Part shown: positions 1 to 7,443 of the stretch, one piece after another
How the letters are laid out: the number at the start of each line of letters is the position of its first letter
Numbering within the stretch: position 1 is the stretch's first letter
From: Bacteroidota bacterium
Lineage (GTDB): Bacteria; Bacteroidota; Bacteroidia; NS11-12g; UBA955
Direction: 5' to 3'
NCBI GenBank assembly: GCA_030833525.1
Contig: JAURGZ010000017.1
Span: 1 to 33,902 of the forward strand
DNA: 33,902 bases
The notes under the pieces: generated by a model
What the model was told of the DNA's origin: nothing
Databases searched by the model: none
The model's input: the letters and a program-made list of their open reading frames with translations, nothing else
Translations under genes and position numbers: made by a program

Positions 1-127
1 CGCCTGATTTTTGAATGAGACCATTATCTACGGCGTACTTCAGGTCACGGCTAGCCGTAGCCGAAGAGATTTCTGGGAATTCCCGCAAGTAGTCGATGCG
101 TTGAAATCGTTTGTGATCGCCCAGCAT
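1..127 (-). CDS. Partial winged-helix/helix-turn-helix protein (N-terminal part, runs off the window)
   Basis: An open frame on the minus strand begins at ATG 127 (an in-frame GTG at 139 is also possible) and continues past position 1. The visible part reads like a recognition winged helix: a basic stretch HKRFQRIDYLREFPEIS, then SSATASRDLKYAVDNGLIQK. That pattern is seen in small winged-helix proteins and at the C-terminus of some Fic-family proteins. It lies just downstream of the tRNA terminator, so it is either a small separate gene or the remnant of a longer gene. No ribosome binding site or TAnnTTTG box is visible. The amino-acid pattern is convincing, but the start and the family are not. 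Confidence 0.4.
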   Translation of the reverse strand, partial: MLGDHKRFQRIDYLREFPEISSATASRDLKYAVDNGLIQKSG

Positions 128-160
128 GAAATAACGCACCCATGGTCGCGCCCAGAAAAG

Positions 161-190
161 AAAAAACCCGAGTCGAAAGACTCGGGTTTT
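161..190 (-). terminator. Rho-independent terminator of the tRNA-Glu/tRNA-fMet transcript
   Basis: A perfect stem of about 10 bp (165-174 with 179-188) closes a GAAA loop. Read on the minus strand it is followed by six T (166-161). It lies 7 nt beyond the 3' end of tRNA-fMet. The plus-strand side also carries TTTT, so it could work in both directions. Confidence 0.85.
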
Positions 191-196
191 GCTTTG

Positions 197-268
<72 letters not shown>

Positions 269-278
269 ATATATTTTG

Positions 279-351
279 TAGCCCGTAGGGGAATCGAACC
301 CCTCTTTCATCCGTGAAAGGGACGTGTCCTAAACCGATAGACGAACGGGCC
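279..351 (-). tRNA. tRNA-Glu (TTC)
   Basis: A 73-nt cloverleaf on the minus strand. The anticodon loop CTTTCAC gives anticodon TTC. The acceptor strands GGCCCGT and ACGGGCT pair with a G-T at position 1-72, and the T arm has the loop TTCGATT. CCA is not encoded. It is the first gene of a two-tRNA transcript with tRNA-fMet, driven by the promoter at 364-393. Confidence 0.93.
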
Positions 352-363
352 AAATCGGGGTTG

Positions 364-393
364 CAAAAATAGAGAGAAAATGTGAAATGCAAA
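364..393 (-). promoter_or_regulatory. Bacteroidota-type promoter for the tRNA operon
   Basis: On the minus strand TATTTTTG (371-364) matches the -7 consensus TAnnTTTG exactly. TTTG (393-390), 18 nt upstream, fits the -33 element. The box ends 12 nt before the first base of tRNA-Glu, leaving a short 5' leader for processing. The -33/-7 form is that of the Bacteroidota primary sigma factor. Confidence 0.75.
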
Positions 394-428
394 GCAAAAA
401 TTAAAAAATGCTCAAAACCAAGGGGCCT

Positions 429-436
429 TACCTTTG
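429..436 (+). promoter_or_regulatory. TAnnTTTG -7 box directly abutting the start codon at 441
   Basis: TACCTTTG is an exact match to TAnnTTTG. Only four bases separate it from ATG 441, so transcription would begin at or within a base or two of the start codon. No -33 TTG is obvious at the usual distance. This box supports 441 rather than 408 as the true start of the downstream gene. Confidence 0.5.
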
Positions 437-440
437 GATC

Positions 441-1016
441 ATGAAAAGGGGCATGCTGGCAATTCTGCTTTTGACGGCTGGATTCGCTCGAGCGCAGTCC
501 TTTTACAGCTTTGCTCAAATCGATGGGGTCGGCCTTGCTGTTGGTCAGGAAATGCATTGGAACGACAAGCATGGGCTGGGGCTGCAAATCAAGATTGGGA
601 ATTCCCAGGCCTTCTCGTTGGGGCCCTCTGGGTACTTGCGTTTTCGCGAGCACATGGTCTACGGGATTCACTATCAGCGGCGCATCAACAGCATGGAAAA
701 CCTGTTGGGTCGGCCGAATTTTCACCTCGATTCAGGCCAGGCCATCCTTTCGATTCTTCCCCCCATTGAATGGGTCTGGGACTTGGGCATTCGCGGCGGA
801 TACATCACCACCATCGATCACAATCCCAAACACGGGTTTTCGCACGGGTCAGGGGTGTATGCTTACGTTGCTCTGCGAAAGCAGCTCAATCCTTGGTTTC
901 AAATCGGTACGGAAATAGGAGCAGGGGTGCATGACGAAGCCATGATTTACGCGGGAACCTTGCAGTTTAGGGCGTCTTTGTTTACCCCTTATTTGAACCC
1001 GGCAAACTGGAATTAA
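441..1016 (+). CDS. Exported protein, probably a small outer-membrane beta-barrel, function unknown
   Basis: 191 residues. Residues 1-19 form a Sec signal peptide (K2 R3, hydrophobic core, cleavage after ARA). The mature part alternates aromatic/hydrophobic and polar residues with many glycines, and it includes segments such as YGIHYQRR and WDLGIRGGYITT, as in small outer-membrane barrels. I recognise no family or catalytic motif. An in-frame ATG exists at 408, but it would put 11 residues before the signal peptide and would lie upstream of the -7 box at 429-436, so 441 is preferred. The gene is convergent with rsfS, and the two stop codons overlap by 3 nt (TTAA at 1013-1016). Confidence 0.72.
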   Translation: MKRGMLAILLLTAGFARAQSFYSFAQIDGVGLAVGQEMHWNDKHGLGLQIKIGNSQAFSLGPSGYLRFREHMVYGIHYQRRINSMENLLGRPNFHLDSGQAILSILPPIEWVWDLGIRGGYITTIDHNPKHGFSHGSGVYAYVALRKQLNPWFQIGTEIGAGVHDEAMIYAGTLQFRASLFTPYLNPANWN

Positions 1017-1384
1017 TGGTCGGCGTGCTCCCGGCGAACGGCATCGCCCCAGAGCTCTTCGATGGCGTAGAAATCACGCTTTTCTTCACTGAAAATATGC
1101 ACCACAACGTTGATGTAATCCAGCAACACCCAGTCGCTTTCTTGTTGGCCTTCGCGGTGTGCAGGGCGATCCCCGACGGTTTTGCGCACGATTTCTTCTA
1201 CGCTATCAGCCAAGGCATCGACCTGACGGTTGGAGGTGCCGTGGGCAATGACAAAGAAGTCGGCGAAAGCTGAGTTCAAGTTGCGCAGGTCCAGCGAAAC
1301 GATCTTGTTTCCTTTTTTTTCTTGAAGGCCCGCTACAACAGCGGCAACCAGTGAGTCTACAGAAACTTCGTTTTTCTTGGCCAT
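1013..1384 (-). CDS. rsfS: Ribosomal silencing factor RsfS (RsfS/YbeB/IojAP family)
   Basis: 123 residues, the usual length. RsfS binds ribosomal protein L14 on the large subunit and blocks subunit joining when nutrients are scarce. Family motifs are clear: ADFFVIAHGTSNRQV at 41-55, DWVLLDYINVVVHIF at 84-98, and the closing FYAIEELW near 105-112. The start is taken at ATG 1384 (MAKKN). In-frame ATGs at 1393 and 1420 would add a non-conserved N-terminus, and the second would run across the birA start. The gene is divergent from birA across 34 bp and convergent with the exported protein at 441. Confidence 0.93.
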   Translation of the reverse strand: MAKKNEVSVDSLVAAVVAGLQEKKGNKIVSLDLRNLNSAFADFFVIAHGTSNRQVDALADSVEEIVRKTVGDRPAHREGQQESDWVLLDYINVVVHIFSEEKRDFYAIEELWGDAVRREHADH

Positions 1385-1390
1385 TTGGGT

Positions 1391-1409
1391 CATCTTTGTT
1401 GCAAAGAAC
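1391..1409. promoter_or_regulatory. Possible overlapping divergent -7 boxes between rsfS and birA
   Basis: CATCTTTG (1391-1398, plus strand, towards birA) and GTTCTTTG (1409-1402, minus strand, towards rsfS) each keep the TTTG half of TAnnTTTG. They differ from the TA half by one and two bases respectively. They lie 20 and 17 nt from the chosen start codons. Two polymerases could not occupy this site together. This is a weak call based on position and partial match. Confidence 0.3.
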
Positions 1410-1418
1410 GCTATTTTC

Positions 1419-2147
1419 ATGGAGTTTCAGGGCATTGACTGGATAGGAGATTGGCTGTGTGCCAATACCCCGGCTTGTGATTCGACCATGGAAGCCATTG
1501 AGCCCTTGTTGGCCCAAAGCGGCGCTCATTCGGTGTTTTTGTATACCTTGAATCAGCAAGCCGGGCGAGGGCAAATGGGTCGCAAATGGGTTGAAGAGCC
1601 CGGGCGTTCTTTGGCTTTGACCGTTTCGTATGCCCAAGGCAAATGGGGTCCCAACCCCGATTGGGTTCGCATCAACAAACAACTTTCAGCCTCGGTTTTG
1701 TTGGCCCTTCAAAAAGTTTGTGCTCAACCCCTGCAGTTGAAATGGCCCAATGATGTATACAGCCCAAACGGCAAAGTGGCAGGTTTGCTACAAGAGCTTA
1801 GGGGAGAACATTATCTGTTGGGATTGGGCGTGAATCTGCAACCCTTTGCTCAATCATATGGGTTGTATGCCGATTCGTTGTGGCCAGAGGGCTCCCCTCG
1901 ATTCTCAGAACTCATTGAAAACCTCATGCATGGATTGCGCTTGGAGCAGGTGTTGGAAATGCCGGTTGAACGTTTTGAAGAAAACCTCCTGTTTTTGGGT
2001 CAAGAAGTTCGCATTGAGTGGGCGAACGGCGTGGTGCAGGAAGCTCAGTTTTTGGGCGTTGATGAGCAGGGCCGTGCGGGTCTTCGAATCGAAGAGCAGG
2101 TGGCCTATTACCCGCATGGAAAGGTTCGATTGCTGCCACCGGCGTAA
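1419..2147 (+). CDS. birA: Biotin--[acetyl-CoA carboxylase] ligase (monofunctional BirA)
   Basis: 242 residues. Makes biotinyl-5'-AMP from biotin and ATP and transfers biotin to the carrier lysine of carboxylases. Motifs: DST at 21-23, the biotin-binding QAGRGQMGRKW at 47-57, LKWPNDVY at 107-114, the catalytic-region lysine in GKVAGLLQE (K119), and GLGVNL at 135-140. A small SH3-like C-terminal domain follows. The N-terminal helix-turn-helix of E. coli BirA is absent, so this is an enzyme only and not the bio repressor. An in-frame ATG at 1377 would overlap rsfS, so ATG 1419 is preferred. The rsfS/birA neighbourhood is common in Bacteroidota. Confidence 0.93.
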   Translation: MEFQGIDWIGDWLCANTPACDSTMEAIEPLLAQSGAHSVFLYTLNQQAGRGQMGRKWVEEPGRSLALTVSYAQGKWGPNPDWVRINKQLSASVLLALQKVCAQPLQLKWPNDVYSPNGKVAGLLQELRGEHYLLGLGVNLQPFAQSYGLYADSLWPEGSPRFSELIENLMHGLRLEQVLEMPVERFEENLLFLGQEVRIEWANGVVQEAQFLGVDEQGRAGLRIEEQVAYYPHGKVRLLPPA

Positions 2148-2211
2148 AATCTTGCATTTTAAGGACAAGCAAGAGTAAACGTTGGGGCCTAATTTGGCGT
2201 CTTATTAGAGT

Positions 2212-3831
2212 ATGCCCGAACAAAAACCGGTTCAACGCCGAACCAATACCACCTTGAATGCCTACAGCGGCACATTCGGTAGAACCGAGGTGCTGCACCT
2301 GCTGCGTCGAACCTTGTTTGGGTTTGATTTTGCTCAAATCAAGGATTTCGAAAAACTCAGCCTGGAACAGGCCGTAGACACCTTGTTGACGGCCCCCAGT
2401 TCGGCCCCCACGCCTCCTTTGAACAATTACAGTTTGCGTACACCTGATCCCAATGTCAAGTTCGGCGAAACTTGGATAGATGCCCCTTGGGATGCCAATT
2501 TTGAAAATCAGCGCAAATTCAGTTTGAAGGCATGGCTCTTTCAACAAGCGGCTAAAAAGAGCCATTCGCTGCATGAGAAAATGGCTTTGTTTTGGCACCA
2601 TCATTTTGCCACAGAGACATTGGTGGTGAACCTGGCGGTCAATTCATACAGCCACCATACCCTCTTGCGCACCCATGCCTTTGGGAATTTCAAATCCTTC
2701 GTGCGAGCCATTACCATCGATTCGGCGATGCTCGACTATTTGAACGGTCGGTTGAATACCAAAAAGGCCCCAGATGAAAACTACGCACGGGAGTTGCAGG
2801 AGCTGTTCACCCTGGGCAAGGGAAGTGATTCTCAGTACACCGAAGACGATGTCAAGGCCATGGCTCGCGTGCTCACGGGCTGGACGGTCAATTTCTTGAA
2901 TAAGCCTTATCCTTCGGCCTTCGTGAGTCAAAATCACGACAGCAACGACAAGTTGTTTTCGACCTTCTATGGCCAAAACATTTTGAAGGGTCGCACCGGG
3001 GCCACCGCCGGCGATTTGGAGCTCAATGATCTGATGGACATGCTCTTCTCTAAAGACACGGTGATTGCCAAACACATTTGCCGCAAGCTTTACCGCATGT
3101 TCGTGTATTACGACATCTCGGCCGATGAAGAAACAACCATCATTGAACCCCTGGCCCAATACTTCATCGATCAGAAATGGGAGATCAAACCGGTGCTGAA
3201 GAAGTTGTTCATGAGCGAGCATTTCTTTGATACCTTGAACCAAAGTTGCATCATCAAAGATCCCATTTCTCATCTGGCTGGTTTCTTGCGCCAAATGCAA
3301 ATGGAATACCCCAACAACGACGTCGATACCGAGTATAGCATTTATCAATTGGGTCGTTATTATGGCGAATTGCTCCAGCTCGATTTGGGTGATCCTCCAA
3401 ACGTATCGGGCTGGTCAGCCTATTACCAAGCTCCCTTGTACCATCGTACTTGGATCAACGCCGATACCTTCCCTAAGCGCAACCAGTTCTGTGATTTCTT
3501 GCTCTATGTGGGCTATGTCAAGAACGGTTATAAGTTCGCGGTTGACCCCATGTCTGTCATGGCTCAAACCAGCAACCCAGTCAATCCAGATGATTTGATT
3601 GCCGATTTATGCACGTGGCTCTTAGCCATGCCGCTCACCTCGACCAAAAAGGCTGAATTGAAAGCTATACTGCTGCCCGGTGGTATTCCCGATTACAACT
3701 GGAGCGATGCTTGGTATGCCGCCAACGACCCTCAAAATGCTGACCATGCTGCGCAAAAAGCGGCGGTCTTGTCCAAGTCTCAAGCCTTGTTGAAGGCCAT
3801 TACCAACCTCGCAGAATATCAACTTTCCTAA
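2212..3831 (+). CDS. DUF1800 family protein without a signal peptide
   Basis: 539 residues, typical of DUF1800. Family signatures: MALFWHHHFAT near 124-134, ENYARELQELFTLG near 189-202, GWTVNF shortly after, and DPPNVSGW near 394-401. The biochemical function of the family is not established. An in-frame TAG at 2206-2208 directly precedes the start, so no longer N-terminus is hidden, and the first 50 residues contain no hydrophobic segment. The protein therefore has no Sec or Tat signal of its own. It sits 5 nt upstream of the DUF1501 gene, its usual partner, which does carry an export signal. Confidence 0.9.
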   Translation: MPEQKPVQRRTNTTLNAYSGTFGRTEVLHLLRRTLFGFDFAQIKDFEKLSLEQAVDTLLTAPSSAPTPPLNNYSLRTPDPNVKFGETWIDAPWDANFENQRKFSLKAWLFQQAAKKSHSLHEKMALFWHHHFATETLVVNLAVNSYSHHTLLRTHAFGNFKSFVRAITIDSAMLDYLNGRLNTKKAPDENYARELQELFTLGKGSDSQYTEDDVKAMARVLTGWTVNFLNKPYPSAFVSQNHDSNDKLFSTFYGQNILKGRTGATAGDLELNDLMDMLFSKDTVIAKHICRKLYRMFVYYDISADEETTIIEPLAQYFIDQKWEIKPVLKKLFMSEHFFDTLNQSCIIKDPISHLAGFLRQMQMEYPNNDVDTEYSIYQLGRYYGELLQLDLGDPPNVSGWSAYYQAPLYHRTWINADTFPKRNQFCDFLLYVGYVKNGYKFAVDPMSVMAQTSNPVNPDDLIADLCTWLLAMPLTSTKKAELKAILLPGGIPDYNWSDAWYAANDPQNADHAAQKAAVLSKSQALLKAITNLAEYQLS

Positions 3832-3836
3832 ACGCC

Positions 3837-5414
3837 ATGAAAAGAAGATCGTTTTTAAAAGCCAGTTCGGCCGCTACTGTGGCGTTTGGAGCCTACAAGG
3901 CCAAAGCCTTGGCAGAATCTCCTTTGCTCGGGGCGTTGCGCCGAAGAGGGAATGCCAACGACCATATTTTGGTTTTGATACAGCTCAACGGGGGAAACGA
4001 CGGGTTGAATACCCTGATCCCGCTGGACCAATACAACAATTTGAGCAAAGCACGTACTCACGTGCTCATTCCTGATACCAAGGTGGCCAGTTTGAAAGGC
4101 TATTCTGGCACCGGCATTCACCCGGCATTGACGGGTATGAAAAGCCTGTTTGACAACGGCTTGGTTTCAGCGGTACATTCGGTGGGTTATCCGCAGCCGA
4201 ATTTTTCTCACTTTCGCTCGACCGACATCTGGATGAGCGGTTCAGATAGCAACGAAACTTGGACCACAGGCTGGATGGGTCGCTACCTCGACCAGCGTTT
4301 TCCTGGATTTCCAGAAGATTACCCCAACGCCGACATGCCTGATCCCTTGGGCATTCAAATTGGAAACGCGGTTTCCATGACCTTCATGGGGTCAGAGGCG
4401 AATATGGGCATGGTGCTTTCCAGTGTAGATGCCTTTTATGATTTGGTAGCGGGAGGCGATGCGAGCGGTTCGACACCCAGCACCCCCGCTGAAGAAGAAT
4501 TGGCTTATTTGCGCATGTTGGCGGCCCAAACGAATGCCTTTACCGATGTGGTCAAAGACGCCGCAAGCAAGGGTAAAAATCTATCAACCAAATATCCCAA
4601 CGGCAACGGCTTGGCCGATCAATTGAAAATTGTAGCCAAGTTGATCAACGGCGGTCTGAAAACGCCGGTTTACATGGTTTCGATGGGCGGTTTTGACACC
4701 CATGCCAACCAGGTCGATACCAGCGATACTTCCAAGGGTAGCCATGCCAACTTGATGAAAACCTTAGGCGATGCCGTCTTGGCCTTCCAAGATGACTTGC
4801 AGCTGTTGGGCCATGCCGATCGCGTTGCGGGAATGACTTTCTCGGAGTTCGGTCGCCGCATCATGGACAATGCCAGCAACGGTACCGATCACGGTGCCGC
4901 TGCGCCCCTATTTGTTTTTGGCACAGGGGTTCAATCGGGTATCATAGGGAAAAACCCCACCATTGCTTCTACGGTAACGGTCAACGACAACGTTCCCATG
5001 CAATTTGATTTTCGTCAGGTCTATGCCAGCGTGCTGCAAGATTGGTTTGAGTTGAGTCCCGAGGAAGTGAATGCGGCCATGGGAGGCAAGACCTTCAACA
5101 CCTTGCCCATCTTCAAATCAAATCCAGCGGGCTTGGAAGATTATTTGGACTTGGTGAGCCGCATTTCGATCAGCGAACCCTACCCAAACCCGGCCATCGA
5201 AGCCTGCAAGGTGCGCATTTCTAGCGATGGGGGTCAGGTAGAATTGAAGTTGTTTGATCCATTGGGCCGCGAATTGCGGGTGCTCTTGGATGAGCGCGTG
5301 GTGCCCGGTGAGCAGGAGATCGAAGTTGATTTGCGCGGACTTAGACCCGGCAATTACGTGTTGCAATTGGCGCAAGGTCCCAATCGCCAAAGCCGCATCA
5401 TCAGCAAGCGCTAA
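3837..5414 (+). CDS. DUF1501 family protein with Tat signal and T9SS C-terminal sorting domain
   Basis: 525 residues. The N-terminus has a textbook twin-arginine motif (R3 R4 S F L K) followed by a weakly hydrophobic stretch ending AKALA near residue 26. Family motifs of DUF1501, which is related to the sulfatase/alkaline-phosphatase fold: GGNDGLN at 52-58, GGFDTHANQ at 284-292 and FSEFGRR at 335-341. The C-terminal 75-80 residues are a type A T9SS sorting domain beginning EPYPNPA (Y449), then a beta-sandwich with DPLGRELR and LRPGNYVLQL, ending in a basic tail. The expected route is the Tat system, then the outer-membrane T9SS to the cell surface. It is translated 5 nt after the DUF1800 gene. 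Confidence 0.9.
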   Translation: MKRRSFLKASSAATVAFGAYKAKALAESPLLGALRRRGNANDHILVLIQLNGGNDGLNTLIPLDQYNNLSKARTHVLIPDTKVASLKGYSGTGIHPALTGMKSLFDNGLVSAVHSVGYPQPNFSHFRSTDIWMSGSDSNETWTTGWMGRYLDQRFPGFPEDYPNADMPDPLGIQIGNAVSMTFMGSEANMGMVLSSVDAFYDLVAGGDASGSTPSTPAEEELAYLRMLAAQTNAFTDVVKDAASKGKNLSTKYPNGNGLADQLKIVAKLINGGLKTPVYMVSMGGFDTHANQVDTSDTSKGSHANLMKTLGDAVLAFQDDLQLLGHADRVAGMTFSEFGRRIMDNASNGTDHGAAAPLFVFGTGVQSGIIGKNPTIASTVTVNDNVPMQFDFRQVYASVLQDWFELSPEEVNAAMGGKTFNTLPIFKSNPAGLEDYLDLVSRISISEPYPNPAIEACKVRISSDGGQVELKLFDPLGRELRVLLDERVVPGEQEIEVDLRGLRPGNYVLQLAQGPNRQSRIISKR

Positions 5415-5474
5415 GGATTTCAATTCTGGCCTAGAATCCTTGTTGGATTTTTTGCAAATCCTGCAGGCTAGCGA

Positions 5475-5503
5475 TTTGGAGATTGGATTTTTGATTATAT
5501 TTG
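5475..5503 (+). promoter_or_regulatory. Bacteroidota-type promoter for tRNA-Gln
   Basis: TTTG (5475-5478) and TATATTTG (5496-5503) are separated by 17 nt. The second is an exact TAnnTTTG. The -7 box ends 10 nt before the first base of tRNA-Gln. This closely resembles the tRNA-Glu promoter at 364-393. Confidence 0.75.
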
Positions 5504-5513
5504 CAGCCCTAAT

Positions 5514-5585
5514 TGCCCGATCGTCTAATTGGCAGGACAGCAGATTTTGGTTCTGTACGTCTAGGTTCGAGTCCTAGTCGGGCAA
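5514..5585 (+). tRNA. tRNA-Gln (TTG)
   Basis: A 72-nt cloverleaf. The acceptor TGCCCGA pairs fully with TCGGGCA. The anticodon loop TTTTGGT gives TTG, and the T loop is TTCGAGT. The discriminator is A and CCA is not encoded. It lies between the DUF1501 gene and prs. No hairpin terminator separates it from prs 55 nt downstream, so readthrough into prs is plausible. Confidence 0.93.
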
Positions 5586-5640
5586 CAAAAAAGTTTGATG
5601 ATATCCTTGGCGAATGCCTTGAGAGACAGTAGAACCCATT

Positions 5641-6621
5641 ATGGCATCTTTGATACACCCGGTCAAAATTTTTGCGGGCAGCGCTTCAGCCGCCCTGACC
5701 AACAGCATTTGTGAGTACTACGGCGCTATGCCTGGAGATTTGACGGTAAGTCGCTTCAGTGATGGTGAATTTCAGCCCAACATCAACGAGAGTGTGCGCG
5801 GTTGCGATGTGTTCTTCATTCAGAGCACGTACCCCAGCAGCGACAATTTGATGGAGCTGTTGATGTGCATCGACGCGGCCAAGCGTGCGAGCGCGAACTA
5901 CATCACCGCGGTTATTCCCTACTACGGTTTTGCCCGTCAAGATCGCAAAGACAAACCCCGTGTGAGCATTGCATCCAAACTGGTGGCTGATTTGTTGACC
6001 GCCGCTGGAGCCAACCGAGTCATGACCATGGAGTTGCACGCTCCTCAGATTCAGGGTTTCTTCAACATTCCCGTTGACCACCTGGAGGCCTCCATCGTCT
6101 TTACTCCCTACATCAAGGCCTTGCCCCAAGACAACTTGGTTCTGGCCGCCCCTGACGTAGGATCCTCAGCTCGTATTCGCGAGGTAGCCAAGGCGCTCAA
6201 CCTGCCCATGGTCATCTGTGACAAAGAGCGCAAAAAAGCCAACGAAATCGCCAACATGACCGTGATTGGAGATGTAGATGGGAAAGATGTGGTTTTGATC
6301 GACGACATCATCGATACCGGCGGGACCTTGTGCAAATCTTCAGCCATGTTGATGGAGAAGGGTGCCAAATCGGTTCGCGCTTTGTGCTGCCACCCGGTCT
6401 TGAGTGGCAAGGCTTATGAAAACATTGAAAATTCTGTACTGACCGAATTGGTAGTAACCGATACCATTCCCTTGAAGCAACACTCTGATCGCATCAAGAT
6501 CATGACGGTGGCTCCTTTGTTTGCTCGTGCCATTCGCAACGTACACGAAAACGGTAGCATCAGCTCCCTGTTTAAACAAATCTTCACCACCCAGACCAAC
6601 CTGGATTTGAAGAAACCTTAA
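5641..6621 (+). CDS. prs: Ribose-phosphate pyrophosphokinase (PRPP synthetase, class I)
   Basis: 326 residues, slightly longer than the E. coli enzyme. Transfers pyrophosphate from ATP to ribose 5-phosphate, making PRPP for purines, pyrimidines, histidine and NAD. Motifs: SRFSDGEFQPNI near the N-terminus, the ATP loop with FARQDRKDKPR, the metal-binding histidine in MELHAPQIQGFF, and the PRPP loop DDIIDTGGT at 221-229. The start ATG 5641 has no Shine-Dalgarno, as is usual in this phylum. It is followed after 23 nt by the L25 gene, an arrangement (prs-ctc/rplY) found in many bacteria. Confidence 0.96.
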   Translation: MASLIHPVKIFAGSASAALTNSICEYYGAMPGDLTVSRFSDGEFQPNINESVRGCDVFFIQSTYPSSDNLMELLMCIDAAKRASANYITAVIPYYGFARQDRKDKPRVSIASKLVADLLTAAGANRVMTMELHAPQIQGFFNIPVDHLEASIVFTPYIKALPQDNLVLAAPDVGSSARIREVAKALNLPMVICDKERKKANEIANMTVIGDVDGKDVVLIDDIIDTGGTLCKSSAMLMEKGAKSVRALCCHPVLSGKAYENIENSVLTELVVTDTIPLKQHSDRIKIMTVAPLFARAIRNVHENGSISSLFKQIFTTQTNLDLKKP

Positions 6622-6644
6622 TTTGAAAATTTACTAGAAAGCAT

Positions 6645-7235
6645 ATGAAAACTATTTTGTTGAAAGGAGAAATGCGCGCTGAAATTGGTAGCCGTACTGC
6701 CAAAGAATTGCGCAACGCAGGTCAAGTTCCCTGCAACCTTTACGGCGCAGGTGAGAACGTTCACTTTGCCGTGTATCAAGCTGATTTTAAAAATTTGGTA
6801 TACACCGAAAATGTATACAAAGTGCGTTTGGATTTGGGCGAGAAAACCTACGAGGCTGTATTGCAAGATTTGCAATTCCACCCCGTATCGGAAGCCATCT
6901 TGCACGCTGATTTCTTGGCAGTGAAGGCTGATAAGCCTGTTGTCATGGAAATCCCTGTGCGCATCGTGGGTAACTCTCCTGGGGTTCGTGCCGGTGGTAA
7001 ATTGGTCAAGAAAATCAACCGTTTGCGCGTGCGCGGTTTGATCGCCAACTTGCCCGATTATATCGATGTGAGCATCGATACCTTGGAAATTGGCCAGAGT
7101 ACCAAAGTAAGCCACTTGGAGGCAAACGGTTTCGAATTGCTCGACGCTCCTGCTAACGCCATTGCTACGGTTAAGACTACCCGTGCTTTGATGCAGGCTG
7201 CCGCCGAGGAGGCAAAATCTGCCAAAAAGAAGTAA
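6645..7235 (+). CDS. rplY: 50S ribosomal protein L25, CTC/TL5 long form
   Basis: 196 residues, so it is the long CTC form and not the 94-residue E. coli form. Residues 1 to about 90 are the 5S rRNA-binding L25 domain (REIGSR-like start, GQVPCNLYG, VLQDLQFHPVSEAILHADFL). The rest is the CTC beta domain with IVGNSPGVRAGGKLV and DYIDVSIDTLEIGQS. The C-terminus ends in a lysine-rich tail. It follows prs at 23 nt, is probably in the same transcript, and has a strong terminator 24 nt downstream. Confidence 0.95.
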   Translation: MKTILLKGEMRAEIGSRTAKELRNAGQVPCNLYGAGENVHFAVYQADFKNLVYTENVYKVRLDLGEKTYEAVLQDLQFHPVSEAILHADFLAVKADKPVVMEIPVRIVGNSPGVRAGGKLVKKINRLRVRGLIANLPDYIDVSIDTLEIGQSTKVSHLEANGFELLDAPANAIATVKTTRALMQAAAEEAKSAKKK

Positions 7236-7259
7236 TTCTGAAATTGTTGGTTGAGAGAG

Positions 7260-7287
7260 CCCCGCCCGAAATGGCGGGGTTTTTTTA
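7260..7287 (+). terminator. Rho-independent terminator of the prs-rplY transcript
   Basis: A perfect 7-bp G+C stem (CCCCGCC 7260-7266 with GGCGGGG 7273-7279), a 6-nt loop and a run of seven T (7280-7286). It lies 24 nt after the L25 stop codon. Confidence 0.9.
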
Positions 7288-7395
7288 TGCGCCGCTGTGT
7301 TTACCATCAAACCATGGGCCTGCCTGATAAGGCTGGGCTCAAACAGATGCTGGGATTGGGCATCAAGCAAGGCCTCGCCATAGGCAATGGCCCAA
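7288..7395. other. 108-bp spacer between two facing terminators, no gene recognised
   Basis: No convincing ORF or TAnnTTTG box is seen. On the plus strand it holds small G+C hairpins: GCCT-GATA-AGGC near 7323-7334, and GCCT-CGCCAT-AGGC near 7371-7384 nested in a longer 7-bp stem ATTGGGC (7355-7361) with GCCCAAT (7390-7396). The minus-strand sod terminator follows directly. It could be plain spacer or a small structured RNA. Sequence alone does not decide this. Confidence 0.3.
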
Positions 7396-7424
7396 TAAAA
7401 AAGCCCCGAGCGATCGGGGCTTTT
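7396..7424 (-). terminator. Rho-independent terminator of sod
   Basis: The stem GCCCCGA (7403-7409) pairs with TCGGGGC (7414-7420), extended by AA/TT, around a GCGA tetraloop. The minus strand then reads T-rich through 7402-7396. It lies 20 nt beyond the sod stop codon. The plus side also has TTTT, so bidirectional action is possible. Confidence 0.85.
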
Positions 7425-7443
7425 CAAGAGTTTCAAATGGAAA

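Noticed and set aside
5413-5452. Possible terminator after the DUF1501 gene
   Set aside because: AAGG and CCTT with an inner ATTCT/AGAAT can pair, but a six-base bulge interrupts the stem and the T-run starts several bases later. It is too weak to list as a terminator.
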